From assembly GCA_902777605.1 (NCBI GenBank), contig CACYUI010000009.1:22261-72119 (forward strand): a stretch of 49,859 nt of DNA, written 5' to 3'. The stretch is from an uncultured bacterium. GTDB taxonomy: Bacteria > Cyanobacteriota > Vampirovibrionia > Gastranaerophilales > Gastranaerophilaceae. This document shows, in pieces, positions 16,912-26,160 of this stretch. A program made the translations under genes and the position numbers. The notes beneath the pieces are model-generated. The model saw only the letters and a list, made by a program, of their open reading frames with translations. It had not been told where the DNA came from and made no database searches. Position 1 is the first letter of the stretch. The number at the start of each line of letters is the position of its first letter.

Positions 16912-18024
16912 TTATTTACCGACTTGAATAATCAAATCAGATATTTCCCTTGCAGCATCATATTTTGCAAGATGTGATGTATTTTGCTTAATATAGTTCA
17001 TTTTTACAGGGCTTTCAATAAGTTCTACGATTGCAGAACGAAGCTTGTTCGGCTCTAAATCACTATCTTCTATATAAATACAAGCACCATTATCCAACAA
17101 AGATTTCGCATTAATTCTTTGATGATTTGCTGCGGCATGCGGATATGGTACAAGTATTGGTACCGTTTCTGATGCGCAAATCTCTGAAATACTTAAAGAA
17201 CCGGCACGAGAAACAACAATATCAGAAGCTTTGAGTACAGATGCCATATTATCAAAATAAGGTTTTATAATTAAATTTTTATCCTGCTCAAAAGCCGGAT
17301 ATAACTGCCTAAGATGAGCAATTACTTCTTCATAATTCTTTTTTCCTGTTTGAAAAATTATTTGTAAATCTTTTTCTTGAGAGAGTTCTTTAATAAGTTC
17401 AATAACTGTATTATTTATAGACTTTGCTCCTTGTGAACCGCCCATTACAGAGAGTGTAATCTTATTTTGTAAGCCCAATTCTTCTCTTGCAGCATCTTTA
17501 TTCAGTGTTTTGAAAATAGCTCTTATAGGATTTCCTGTAACAATTGTATGCTTGTTAGGTATGTATTTTTTTGCTCTTTCAAAAGCAAGAGTAACATATT
17601 TAGCTTTTTTGCAGAGTTTTCTTGTAACAAGCCCCGGCATTGCATCACAGTCGTGCATTATATATGGTGTTTTAGTAATTCTGCAGGCAAAAATCATTGG
17701 TGCCGAAACATATCCGCCTGTTGCAAAAACGGCACTTGGCTTATACTTTTTAATATATTTAATAGAATACAAAACAGCTTTTACTAATTTTACCCCCCAC
17801 CAAAAAAACTTAGGGTTTAGTTTTCTGGGCATACCTGAAACACTTACATGTAGAAATTTGTATCCTTTTTTTCCTGCAAGTTCAAATTCCATATTGCGTT
17901 TGTTTCCGACATAAAAAACTTTAGCACCGTCACTTGTTAAAGTATCTGCTATCGCCAGTGCAGGGTATATATGACCGCCGGTACCTCCACCGGTTACAAA
18001 ATATTTATTGGAAGTTTCTGACAT
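16912..18024 (-). CDS. murG: UDP-GlcNAc:undecaprenyl-PP-MurNAc-pentapeptide GlcNAc transferase
   Basis: Makes lipid II on the inner face of the membrane. The N-terminal GGGTGGHIYP (12-21) is the MurG signature, and the C-domain contains VSRAGSLSISEI and PYPHAAANHQ, which bind UDP-GlcNAc. The 370-aa length is normal. ATG 18024 is preferred (AAGG about 7 nt upstream); a TTG at 18030 is in frame. It overlaps the end of ftsW by 20 bp, completing a murD-ftsW-murG segment of the division/cell-wall cluster. Confidence 0.96.
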   Translation of the reverse strand: MSETSNKYFVTGGGTGGHIYPALAIADTLTSDGAKVFYVGNKRNMEFELAGKKGYKFLHVSVSGMPRKLNPKFFWWGVKLVKAVLYSIKYIKKYKPSAVFATGGYVSAPMIFACRITKTPYIMHDCDAMPGLVTRKLCKKAKYVTLAFERAKKYIPNKHTIVTGNPIRAIFKTLNKDAAREELGLQNKITLSVMGGSQGAKSINNTVIELIKELSQEKDLQIIFQTGKKNYEEVIAHLRQLYPAFEQDKNLIIKPYFDNMASVLKASDIVVSRAGSLSISEICASETVPILVPYPHAAANHQRINAKSLLDNGACIYIEDSDLEPNKLRSAIVELIESPVKMNYIKQNTSHLAKYDAAREISDLIIQVGK

Positions 18025-19144
18025 TACCAAACCTTACTCTTTTTACATTATCTTTTGAAATATTTAATAAAATTCCTATCATCCATAAAGAAACCATAAC
18101 AGAAGAACCGCCATAACTAATAAACGGCATAGGAACACCTGTTGCCGGAACAAATGAGCTTGCAACCCACATATTTAGAAATCCTTGGAAACAAATAGAA
18201 AATGTAAGCCCGAGCGCTAAAAGCTTTCCGTACATATCTTGACACTTGTTTGCAATTACAAATCCTCTTTGCAAAATTGTCCAAAAAAGACAAATAATGA
18301 GCAAACATCCTATAAATCCGTGTTCTTCACCTATTACTGCATAGATAAAGTCAGTATGTGATTCAGGTAGCCATGCAAGTTTTTGTTTTGAACTTCCGTA
18401 ACCTACTCCATACAATCCGCCTGATGCAAACGCTACGAGCGATTGAATAATATTATATCCCGCACCAAGAGGATCTGCCTCAGGATGCAGCCATGTTGTA
18501 ATTCTTGATGATTGATAACCTTTTAAACCTTTTAAAAGTAAAAGAGGTATCATCATTGCACCGCCCATGAGAATAAGCTGGAACGAACCTCCCGCACACA
18601 GGTATATAGCAACTGCCGTTGCCATAAGAAGGATTACCATACTTAAGTTTGGCTGCATAAATATTAAACCGACCATAATAAGTATAGGCAAAAATGCCAT
18701 AACAATTTTGTTATTATCCATTAAAACAGTGTCTTTGCAAAATGCAGCCGCAAGTAAAAGCACAACTGCCGGTTTTGCAAATTCTGATGGCTGCAAACTC
18801 ATCGGACCTATATTTATCCATCTTTGCGCACCGTTAACAGTTACACCCGCAACTTTTACAAGAATAAGCATTATAATCACAAATATTGCAAAAGGCACAG
18901 TATACATTATGAGCTTTTTATAATGAAAATTTGATAAAAATTTTAAACCGATAAAACCGACAATTACTCCCAAAACTTGCTGAATAAGAAATCTTAGAGG
19001 GCTAACACCCATTTCAACACACTTTGGAGCGCTGGCAGAAAAAATTGCCATAAGTCCGATAATAACAAGGAAGACAACCGCTATTAAAAGAGGTCTGTCT
19101 GATTGCATATTTTGAGTACTGTATTGATTATTTGGATAAGACAT
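18005..19144 (-). CDS. ftsW: Peptidoglycan polymerase FtsW (SEDS family)
   Basis: Multi-spanning membrane glycan polymerase of the divisome. About ten hydrophobic segments are visible. SEDS hallmarks include the ASGGLYGVGYGSSKQK and LPESHTDFIYAVIGEEHGFIG loops and the C-terminal ATGVPMPFISYGGSS. I chose ATG 19144 (start MSYPNNQ), which overlaps the murD 3' end by 17 bp. Upstream in-frame starts at 19174 and 19201 exist, so the first 10-19 residues are uncertain. RodA versus FtsW is decided here by the murD-murG context. Confidence 0.93.
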   Translation of the reverse strand: MSYPNNQYSTQNMQSDRPLLIAVVFLVIIGLMAIFSASAPKCVEMGVSPLRFLIQQVLGVIVGFIGLKFLSNFHYKKLIMYTVPFAIFVIIMLILVKVAGVTVNGAQRWINIGPMSLQPSEFAKPAVVLLLAAAFCKDTVLMDNNKIVMAFLPILIMVGLIFMQPNLSMVILLMATAVAIYLCAGGSFQLILMGGAMMIPLLLLKGLKGYQSSRITTWLHPEADPLGAGYNIIQSLVAFASGGLYGVGYGSSKQKLAWLPESHTDFIYAVIGEEHGFIGCLLIICLFWTILQRGFVIANKCQDMYGKLLALGLTFSICFQGFLNMWVASSFVPATGVPMPFISYGGSSVMVSLWMIGILLNISKDNVKRVRFGNVRNFQ

Positions 19145-20435
19145 ACTCTTTGAAAACTTCTCCTCTGTGTTCATAACTCTTGAACATATCGAAACTTGCA
19201 CAGGCAGGTGAGAGCAATACTACATCAGGATTAAGACTAATAGCCTTATCTATAGCTTCCTCCATACTTCCTTCCTTAATTATATTACTAAAACCGTTTT
19301 TTATCAGATTTTCTTCAAATCTTTGGGTTGCTTCACCTATTAACAAAACAGTATGTATATGCTTGTTTATTGATTTACACATTTCTGTTAAATCTGTATT
19401 CTTATCTCGACCTCCTAAAATCAGAGCGACATCTACATTGTTAAATGAATTTATAGCCACAATTGAAGCCTCAGGGTTAGTAGCTTTAGAGTCGTTATAG
19501 AATGTTATACCATTCATCTCTCTAACTCTTTCCAATCTGTGTTCAGGAGCTTTAAATGTCATAATTTGTGATCTTATATCACTGTTTTTCATGCCGACTA
19601 ATTTTGCAATCGCAATACCGCACATTATATTTTGGTAATTATGATGACCTAAAAGCGGACATTCTGAGAGTTTAATAATTTCTTCCTCTTTATAATAAAT
19701 CGCATTATTTTTTATGTAACAATCTTTGTCATCATCAAACATTACAACATTTTTACATTCTTTTGCAAACTCTGCCAACTTTTCATCTTTAGCGTTCAAA
19801 ATCGCAAAATCAGGAGCTTGAGAACCTGTAAACAATTTCGCTTTAGCTTTAAAATAGTTATCTAATCCGCCATGCCAATCAATATGATCAGGGGTAAAAT
19901 TAGTCCAACAAGCTATTTTAGCTCTAAATTTGTCAGTCATTTCCGCTTGGAAAGAACTTACTTCGCAAACAAGAAAATCGTGGTTTTCATCTACTAAAAT
20001 TGAAGGCGGAACACCAATGTTACCGCATACAGGTGCTGAATAATTTTTGCTTAAAATATGTGAAACAAGCGCTGTTGTAGTAGTTTTTCCATTCGTTCCA
20101 GTAATTACTATAAAAGGTATTTTTGTATTCAAATATGCAAATTCTATTTCAGAAATTATTGGAATATTTTTTTCTTTTAATTTTGCAAATATTTCAGATT
20201 TTGGAGGAATACCTGGGCTTGTGACAGCTAATTTTGAGTTTTGAATAAATTCGTTTGTGTGACCTTCTGTTTCAATATGAATACCTTCGGATTTTAATTC
20301 TTTAATTTGAGTCAAAAACTCTTCTTTTGGAGCTTTTCCTTCCGTAATAAATACACTATATCCTCTTTTCTTGGCTAATTTTGCAGCTGCAATACCGCTT
20401 TTGGATAAACCAAGAATTAATATTTTATCTGCCAT
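19128..20435 (-). CDS. murD: UDP-N-acetylmuramoylalanine-D-glutamate ligase
   Basis: Adds D-glutamate to UDP-MurNAc-L-Ala using ATP. The Mur ligase P-loop TGTNGKTTT (112-120), the central motif around NFTPDHIDWHG and the C-terminal NDSKATNPEA segment are clear. The length of 435 aa is standard. It starts at ATG 20435 with GAGGGG upstream and is the first gene of the murD-ftsW-murG unit, overlapping ftsW. Cytosolic. Confidence 0.96.
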   Translation of the reverse strand: MADKILILGLSKSGIAAAKLAKKRGYSVFITEGKAPKEEFLTQIKELKSEGIHIETEGHTNEFIQNSKLAVTSPGIPPKSEIFAKLKEKNIPIISEIEFAYLNTKIPFIVITGTNGKTTTTALVSHILSKNYSAPVCGNIGVPPSILVDENHDFLVCEVSSFQAEMTDKFRAKIACWTNFTPDHIDWHGGLDNYFKAKAKLFTGSQAPDFAILNAKDEKLAEFAKECKNVVMFDDDKDCYIKNNAIYYKEEEIIKLSECPLLGHHNYQNIMCGIAIAKLVGMKNSDIRSQIMTFKAPEHRLERVREMNGITFYNDSKATNPEASIVAINSFNNVDVALILGGRDKNTDLTEMCKSINKHIHTVLLIGEATQRFEENLIKNGFSNIIKEGSMEEAIDKAISLNPDVVLLSPACASFDMFKSYEHRGEVFKEYVLSK

Positions 20436-20599
20436 ATTTCCCCTCTTATAAAAACGGAATAAATGCTATCATCTACCCAATTATAATTTTATCTCAAATA
20501 CTCAATAAGGGAAAAAGATTACAATTCTTAATACTTCTAGCTCAAAAATTTACCCGACAAACTAATTTAAAAAACAATTTTTCTAATTATTCTTAAAAT

Positions 20600-21301
20600 A
20601 TGAAAAAATTTTTATTAGTGTTAATGTTTATAGTACTTCCGATTTGGGCATATGAGGTTTATACACCTGATAACTACAAATATCAGGAAAGCGGGGACAA
20701 ATTGTTATTTGTTGTAGATTTTTCAAACAGCATGAGCGAATATTTAGAACATAAAACTAAAGTTAACCATGTAAAAGAGATGATGGCATACATTCTTCCG
20801 CAAATTTCACCTAATACTCAGGTGGGAGTGAGAGTTTACGGACACACATGTAATATTATTGCTTTTAATGCTTGCAGAAGCTCAGAACTTATTGTACCTT
20901 TGGGACTGAATAATACAACCAAAATCGGCAGCGAAATGCTGAAACTAAAACCAAAAGGTATGACACCTATTACATATTCTCTAAAACAAGCGGTAAAAAA
21001 GGACTTGAGAGGATTTGACGGAATTAAGCATATTATTTTACTCACCGATGGCGGAGAAAACTGTGACGAAAGCCCATGTGATTATGCAATAGAGCTAATG
21101 AAAAATAGGCGAGATATAAAAATAGATGTTATTGCTTTTAATGTAACTGATGACGATGATTTGGCACAGCTAAAATGTACAGCTGATGTAACAGGTGGTA
21201 ATTTTACCGAAGCTGATACAAGAGCACAACTTTTTCGCTCAATGGAAAACTTTATAGTTCCGCACAAAAGAGTCGAAGCATCTATTTATACGGGAGAATA
21301 G
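20600..21301 (+). CDS. Secreted von Willebrand factor A-domain protein
   Basis: A signal peptide (about 1-17, MKKFLLVLMFIVLPIWA) is followed by a single VWA domain. The metal-ion-dependent adhesion site is complete: DFSNS (40-44), T122 in KGMTPITYS and D150 in LLTDGGENCD. Four or more cysteines (84, 92, 155, 160 and others) suggest disulfides, consistent with periplasmic or surface location. At 233 aa it is little more than the VWA domain. Such proteins mediate protein contacts; the partner is unknown. No good Shine-Dalgarno sequence precedes the ATG. Confidence 0.85.
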   Translation: MKKFLLVLMFIVLPIWAYEVYTPDNYKYQESGDKLLFVVDFSNSMSEYLEHKTKVNHVKEMMAYILPQISPNTQVGVRVYGHTCNIIAFNACRSSELIVPLGLNNTTKIGSEMLKLKPKGMTPITYSLKQAVKKDLRGFDGIKHIILLTDGGENCDESPCDYAIELMKNRRDIKIDVIAFNVTDDDDLAQLKCTADVTGGNFTEADTRAQLFRSMENFIVPHKRVEASIYTGE

Positions 21302-21326
21302 TTTTTTGGGATGTTACAAATAAAAG

Positions 21327-21359
21327 TTATTGTCAGGTAAAACCTGACCTACATTTGCT
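21327..21359. repeat. TAGGT/ACAAT hairpin repeat (reverse orientation)
   Basis: Hairpin GTCAGGT-AAA-ACCTGAC (21332-21348), followed by CTACATTTGCT. It matches 43315-43347 over 33 bp with one visible difference in the loop. It lies between the convergent VWA and lipA genes. Confidence 0.75.
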
Positions 21360-21388
21360 TGTAGTCCTAATGTAAAATAAGTTACATT

Positions 21389-21462
21389 TACCCCTTTACC
21401 CACCTAACATCCAACTTGTAGTTTTGATACAAGCTAAATTTACATTTACCCCTTTACCCCTT
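21389..21462 (-). repeat. GGGGTAAA short repeats at the lipA 3' end
   Basis: On the minus strand GGGGTAAAGGGGTAAATG forms the last codons and stop of lipA (residues GVKG then TAA). A second copy of the same phrase begins about 50 bp further downstream. The same octamer supplies the ends of dnaK and the response regulator. Confidence 0.7.
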
Positions 21463-22336
21463 CGAAACAATTCATTGCTTGATATGAACTTCTTACAAGC
21501 GGGCCGATTTGATAATTTTTAAATCCGATTTTCTTTGCCAACTTTCTTAATTCTTCAAATTCTTCAAGAGTATAATATTTTGCAACTTCAAGATGCGATT
21601 TTGAGGGTTGAATATATTGACCTATTGTCAAAATATCTACACCTGCATTTTTTAGGTCAACAAGAGTTTCTTCTACCCCATTTGCCCCATTTACCCCTTC
21701 GCCAAGACCAACCATTAATCCTGATTTTGTCAGAATATCGGAATTTTCTTTTATGTATTTTAAAACCTTCAGAGAAAGTTCGTAATTCCCTTGAGGGCGA
21801 GCTTGAGGAAATAGGGATTTAACGGTTTCAATGTTGTGGTTAAAAACATCGGGATGCGCATCTATTATTGTTTCAAGCGGTTCGACTTTTTGAATACCGT
21901 CCCAATTTTTAACTATACCGCTCCTGAAATCGGGTGTTAGAATTTCTATTTTTGCATCAGAAATTTTTCTTATCTCTTCTATACAATTTTTGAAATGCTG
22001 AGCACCGCCATCAGACAAATCGTCACGGGTAACAGAGGTTATTACGGCAAATTTTAGCCCTAGCTCCTTTACTGCTTCTGCTATATGTTTTGGCTCATCT
22101 GAATCCAAAGGCTCAGGACGGGCAGTTGATATATTACAATATCTGCAATTTCTTGTGCAAATATTTCCCATAATTAAAAAAGTTGCAGTATTTTTGGCAT
22201 AACACTCGCTTTTGTTAGGACATCTTGCACCTTCACATACGGTATTTAAGCATTTATCTTTTAAAATATGTCTTACTATTTTTGTTTTTTCTGTATCAAT
22301 AATAGGTCGTTTTAAGTATTCGGGAAGTCGTGGCAT
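21446..22336 (-). CDS. lipA: Lipoyl synthase
   Basis: Radical-SAM enzyme that inserts two sulfurs into octanoyl-lysine of lipoyl domains. Both iron-sulfur sites are visible: the auxiliary cluster C34-C39-C45 and the radical-SAM C60-x3-C64-x2-C67. The C-terminal serine of the RSSY motif is present. At the usual MVGLGE-T-x-EE segment this protein reads GLGEGVNGANGVEE, an apparent short insertion encoded by GGGGTAAATG-type repeats, and its last residues also derive from such repeats. Start ATG 22336 with AGGAG. It diverges from rseP. Confidence 0.95.
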   Translation of the reverse strand: MPRLPEYLKRPIIDTEKTKIVRHILKDKCLNTVCEGARCPNKSECYAKNTATFLIMGNICTRNCRYCNISTARPEPLDSDEPKHIAEAVKELGLKFAVITSVTRDDLSDGGAQHFKNCIEEIRKISDAKIEILTPDFRSGIVKNWDGIQKVEPLETIIDAHPDVFNHNIETVKSLFPQARPQGNYELSLKVLKYIKENSDILTKSGLMVGLGEGVNGANGVEETLVDLKNAGVDILTIGQYIQPSKSHLEVAKYYTLEEFEELRKLAKKIGFKNYQIGPLVRSSYQAMNCFEGVKG

Positions 22337-22394
22337 TAAATTTTCTCCTCAAAAAAAATTATATCAAACGAAAATTAAATAATAAAATACTTTA

Positions 22395-22403
22395 TGCTAA
22401 AAT
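22395..22403 (+). promoter_or_regulatory. Extended -10 element upstream of rseP
   Basis: TGCTAAAAT (TG-n-TAAAAT) ends 31 bp before the rseP start codon. No convincing -35 is visible, as is common for extended -10 promoters. Confidence 0.4.
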
Positions 22404-22434
22404 TATACAAGAATTTATCTAAGAAGGAGATTTT

Positions 22435-23796
22435 ATGTCTATTATCATAATGATATTACTGTTGAGTTTGCTTATTCTTGTGCATGAAGCGGGACATTTT
22501 CTTGCAGCAAGAGCTTTCGGAATAAGAGTAGACAAGTTTGGTTTCGGACTTCCTGTCGGGCCGACTTTATACAAAACTAAAATCGGTGATGTGGAAGTTC
22601 TTGTTCATGCTTTTTTACTCGGCGGTTATGTGTCATTCCCTGATGACGAGAAGGATTGCGACCTTCCGAAAGATTCTCCCGAAAGATTTATAAACAAACC
22701 TGCATGGCAAAGAGCAATCGTTGTTTCTGCGGGTGTTATTTCTAATGTTATATGCGCTATTGCGCTTGTTATGATTGTTGCAATTTTTTCGGGCAAACTT
22801 CCGTCCGGCAATTATGAAATATATGCAGGCGATATAAGTGCTCCAAAAGAAGCAAGCATTTGGAATTCGGGACTCCAAAAAGGTGACAGAATACTGAAAG
22901 CTAACGGATGTGATATTAATAATGTTTATTCTTTTGTCACAATTGTAAAAAACAGCGCAAAACATAATGGCATGATTACCCAAGAATCTGTTGATAAAAA
23001 CTATGCAGAGCTTAAAGCTCTAAATCCAGGTTTAGAAAAAGATGAAATCATTCCTAAAGATTTGGCAATCAGACTTCCCGAAGATATTTCAAGACATGTT
23101 GTAACTATGGATAAATTTGCCCTAAAGGGTGCAAAATACTTTATTCCTGAAGGTGAAAAAATTAGTGAAGAATTGTCAGAACTTGTTAAACAAGTTGACG
23201 GTAAAAAAGTATATATATCAGACGGAAAGTATTCAATATATGATGTTGCCAAGGCTCTTTCAAACGGAACACACCCTATTAACATTACTGTTGAAAGAAA
23301 CGGGGAAATCATTGAACTTAACCCGATTTATCCTGATGAAAAGGGTATTATAGGAATAGGTTTGAGCGCAAAACAAAATGTTATTGAAACAAAAGGTTTT
23401 GTTCCTGTTGTAAAAGAAAGCTGTGTTTATCTTTGGGATAACACTTATATGATGATGTATTCTCTCGGACAGCTTTTTACGGGCAATATTCCTTTAAAAG
23501 ATATGCACGGCGTTGTCGCTATTACTAAAATAGGCGGTGATATGATTGATAAAAGCGGTAAATCATCAGGTATTTTGCTTGCAGCATTAATATCAATGAA
23601 CCTCGCTATTTTAAACATTCTTCCCATTCCTGCACTTGACGGCGGACACTTGATGTTTTTAATTATAGAAAAAATTATGGGAAAACCTTTAAACGAAAAG
23701 GTTATTGAAGTAATTTCCATGGTATTTTTCTCGCTTTTAATAATTTTGATGATTTTTGTTGTGTTTAATGACATTACTCTTATTATTAAAAAATAG
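22435..23796 (+). CDS. rseP: Site-2-type zinc metalloprotease (RseP/RasP family)
   Basis: Intramembrane protease that cleaves membrane-anchored regulators and signal-peptide remnants. The zinc motif HEAGH (17-21) is inside the first membrane segment, and the third ligand region PIPALDGGHL lies near the C-terminus, flanked by hydrophobic helices. The middle (about 130-330) holds one or two PDZ-like domains. The 453-aa length is typical. AAGGAG precedes ATG 22435. A DUF4145-like gene follows by 13 bp, probably in the same transcript. Confidence 0.93.
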   Translation: MSIIIMILLLSLLILVHEAGHFLAARAFGIRVDKFGFGLPVGPTLYKTKIGDVEVLVHAFLLGGYVSFPDDEKDCDLPKDSPERFINKPAWQRAIVVSAGVISNVICAIALVMIVAIFSGKLPSGNYEIYAGDISAPKEASIWNSGLQKGDRILKANGCDINNVYSFVTIVKNSAKHNGMITQESVDKNYAELKALNPGLEKDEIIPKDLAIRLPEDISRHVVTMDKFALKGAKYFIPEGEKISEELSELVKQVDGKKVYISDGKYSIYDVAKALSNGTHPINITVERNGEIIELNPIYPDEKGIIGIGLSAKQNVIETKGFVPVVKESCVYLWDNTYMMMYSLGQLFTGNIPLKDMHGVVAITKIGGDMIDKSGKSSGILLAALISMNLAILNILPIPALDGGHLMFLIIEKIMGKPLNEKVIEVISMVFFSLLIILMIFVVFNDITLIIKK

Positions 23797-23809
23797 TATT
23801 TTGGTAAAA

Positions 23810-24454
23810 ATGAAAACAAATTTTGATTTTTTAAAAAAAGATGATAGATTTTTGTACGAAATTATGGCTGATGCCGAAAGCCTTTATCGTGACGAGTACT
23901 TTGACCAATGTATGACGCAGATTAGAAGATTTGGTGAAAATGTCTGCAAGAATGTACTCGGTGCAAGGAGAACAACAGAAGTAACCTTCGATGCAATGCT
24001 TGCAACACTAAAGGATTGTACGCTCGGAAGCTCGGAAGAGGCAAAAGAGTTTGTTGATGATTTGTATTTTTTAAAAAAACACGGTAATGAAGCTACCCAC
24101 TCTGTTACAATAACAAAGGACGGAACAGAAGCGCTTGAATGTTTAAAAAGAGCTTTTGAAATTGCAGTTAATTATTATGTGTACACTCTCGGAGGCTCAA
24201 GAGAAGTTCTTAAATTTCAATACGATATAGAACTTATGCTTACGGGCAAAAAATCCAAAAAAACACTTTCTGAAAGATATACCGAAGAAAAAGCCAAAAC
24301 AACAAAAAATTCTAAAAAGAACTCAAAAAAACCGCAAAAACAGTATTGCTCGGTAAAATCAGACTCAAGACAAAAACGCCCTTATTTTTGGTATTTTGTG
24401 GGAATTTCTACAATAGTATCAGCCGTATTATTGATTGTTATTGCGCTTGTATAA
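23810..24454 (+). CDS. DUF4145-like protein with C-terminal membrane anchor
   Basis: The N-terminal 130 residues resemble the DUF4145 helical domain: FDFLKKDDRFLYE, a repeated Arg/Glu helix, and the HGNEATHS turn. This domain is also found at the N-terminus of some type I restriction subunits. A Lys-rich linker (about 150-190) and one C-terminal membrane helix (about 192-213) follow, giving a tail-anchored layout. ATG 23810 is chosen because it lies after the rseP stop; longer in-frame starts would overlap rseP. No restriction genes are nearby, so a defence role is not supported. Confidence 0.65.
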   Translation: MKTNFDFLKKDDRFLYEIMADAESLYRDEYFDQCMTQIRRFGENVCKNVLGARRTTEVTFDAMLATLKDCTLGSSEEAKEFVDDLYFLKKHGNEATHSVTITKDGTEALECLKRAFEIAVNYYVYTLGGSREVLKFQYDIELMLTGKKSKKTLSERYTEEKAKTTKNSKKNSKKPQKQYCSVKSDSRQKRPYFWYFVGISTIVSAVLLIVIALV

Positions 24455-24490
24455 GTTAAAGTTGCCTATAAAAATTCTATGTTTCAAATT

Positions 24491-24536
24491 TATCCCTTGC
24501 GGGATATTACCCTCCTATCCTCCCTAATTAGGGAGG
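24491..24536. repeat. Two adjacent G/C-rich hairpins (CCCTC family)
   Basis: TATCCC-TTGC-GGGATA (24491-24506) is followed by the perfect 18-bp palindrome CCTCCCTAATTAGGGAGG (24519-24536). They lie between two convergent genes and may also act in termination. Confidence 0.6.
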
Positions 24537-24618
24537 GAGTAACTCTTAGCTTTTCATAAGAAAAGGTTAGAGATACGGGTGGGTATCAATTTTTAGTTTT
24601 CAAATATATTATTAAAAA

Positions 24619-25950
24619 TTACTCTTTTTCAATCGGTTTTAATACCGAAATAACAGCATGATTTAAGTCCAAATACTTTTTCGCAGCCTCAACCAAATCC
24701 TCGGCAGTTAATTTTTCGCATATCGGTAAATAATCTTCTGCAAGAGCTAAATCATCACAAACTGTCATATAATAACCTATAGTTTCACCGATATCAGAAA
24801 CCGTTTCAACCTCACACGCAAATCTTGATTTAAGCTTTTTGCGAGCTTTATTTATTTCCTGCTCGCTTATTCCTTCTTTAATCTTCTCAATCTCAGATTT
24901 TACAAGCTCAATAGCCTTTTCTTTAAATTCGGGATTAAAGTTTGCCTGAATAAAGAAATTACACCCATCACGAAAAGTATAATTCTCTGCATCAATAACA
25001 TTAAAAATTTGTTCTTTTTGTTTTTCAATAAGGTTCATAAACAGCCTTGAACTTGTTCCTTCACCCAAAATTATTGCAAGCATTTCCAGAGCAATAACAT
25101 TTTTTAAGTCTTTAGCTTCTGCTCCCAAAAACCCGAACATCATAAATGATGAATTAATATTTGCCTCGTTTTCAACATAAACCTGTTCTTTCACAGGTTT
25201 GTCAGGCTTAATATTTCTTTGAGGAGGTTCAGGTCTTTCACCCCAATTAAACTCAGAAACTACTTTATTCAAAACTTTTTCGGAATCAAAATCACCGACA
25301 ATAATGGTTGTTACATTCTTTGGTGAATAAAATCTTCTGTAATAATCCATTATTTCTTCTTGTGAAACTTGTGAAATAATTTCGGGGGTACCGATTACAT
25401 CACGCTTATACGGGTGAGAAGTATACATAGCATGGTTTGTAGCATTATAAACCTTTGTCCAAGGCTGATCCTTGCGCATTCTTATTTCTTCTATAACAAC
25501 ATGTCTTTCACGCTTGTCAGTAACAGTTTTATCATTTATATCAAACGGTGCACCCATCTCATAATCAGGAACTACAGGGTCAGTCATCATATCTGCATGG
25601 AGTTCGATTGCAAGGTTAAAATTCTCATCATTTTCGCCCTTTGGAAGTGTTACATAATAAAAAGTATAATCCTTCCAAGTCGCAGCATTAACAATAGCTC
25701 CGCGAGCCTCAAGAATATGGTCAAACTCTCCTGCTTTGTGTTTGTGAGTGCCTTTAAACATCAAGTGTTCAAGGAAGTGTGAAATCCCGTTATTCTTGTC
25801 ATTCTCATTGATTGAACCCGTCTTAACCCAAGAAGACACATTAACCATGCCGCCTTCTTTGTGCGCCAAAACTATCTTATGACCGTTATCCTGTTCATAA
25901 ATCTCTACATCTCTTGTCAAAAACGGATATTTCACTAAAGTTTTTTTCAT
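24619..25950 (-). CDS. M16-family zinc peptidase (processing-peptidase-like)
   Basis: Inverzincin with the inverted motif H58-x-x-E61-H62 (HFLEH) followed by LMFKGT, typical of PqqL/mitochondrial-processing-peptidase-like M16B enzymes. One catalytic and one inactive M16 half fit the 443 aa. ATG 25950 is chosen because GAGG lies 5 nt before it; a GTG at 25956 is in frame. No signal peptide is visible, so it is probably cytosolic. It stands alone on the minus strand downstream of ftsZ and a repeat-rich gap. Confidence 0.92.
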   Translation of the reverse strand: MKKTLVKYPFLTRDVEIYEQDNGHKIVLAHKEGGMVNVSSWVKTGSINENDKNNGISHFLEHLMFKGTHKHKAGEFDHILEARGAIVNAATWKDYTFYYVTLPKGENDENFNLAIELHADMMTDPVVPDYEMGAPFDINDKTVTDKRERHVVIEEIRMRKDQPWTKVYNATNHAMYTSHPYKRDVIGTPEIISQVSQEEIMDYYRRFYSPKNVTTIIVGDFDSEKVLNKVVSEFNWGERPEPPQRNIKPDKPVKEQVYVENEANINSSFMMFGFLGAEAKDLKNVIALEMLAIILGEGTSSRLFMNLIEKQKEQIFNVIDAENYTFRDGCNFFIQANFNPEFKEKAIELVKSEIEKIKEGISEQEINKARKKLKSRFACEVETVSDIGETIGYYMTVCDDLALAEDYLPICEKLTAEDLVEAAKKYLDLNHAVISVLKPIEKE

Positions 25951-25998
25951 AAACACCTCACAAACCTATTATAAAACAAAAAGAGTTTTGTTTTTATG

Positions 25999-26110
25999 TT
26001 CTTTTTTACAAAAAAGAACCAAAAAATTTCTCACACATTGTCGGCTCGCATTCCATGGAACTACAAGATTGTTTTGTAAACTCCAAGCGAGCCTCATTCA
26101 TGTCTGCTAC
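25999..26110. repeat. Direct repeat copy A (75-bp core 26036-26110)
   Basis: The core holds GGCTCGC (26043-26049) and GCGAGCC (26087-26093), able to pair around a 37-nt loop. The upstream part carries a TTCTTTTTT/AAAAAAGAA inverted repeat. Copy B lies 162 bp to the right with only about five core differences, none of them in the pairing arms. Confidence 0.8.
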
Positions 26111-26124
26111 TAGTAAACATCATT

Positions 26125-26152
26125 CCTCCCCAGATGGGGAGGTTAGGTGGGG
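26125..26152. repeat. C/G-rich hairpin repeat (CCCTC family)
   Basis: CCTCCCC-AGAT-GGGGAGG (26125-26142) followed by TTAGGTGGGG. It sits between the two copies of the 75-bp direct repeat. Confidence 0.6.
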
Positions 26153-26160
26153 TACGGTTA

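Noticed and set aside
23756..23809. Longer start for the DUF4145-like gene overlapping rseP
   Set aside because: The extra 18 residues come from the rseP 3' end in another frame; ATG 23810 gives the natural domain start.
23810..24454. Anti-phage or restriction-system component, because DUF4145 occurs in type I restriction subunits
   Set aside because: No restriction, modification or other defence genes are nearby, and the protein is tail-anchored beside rseP.
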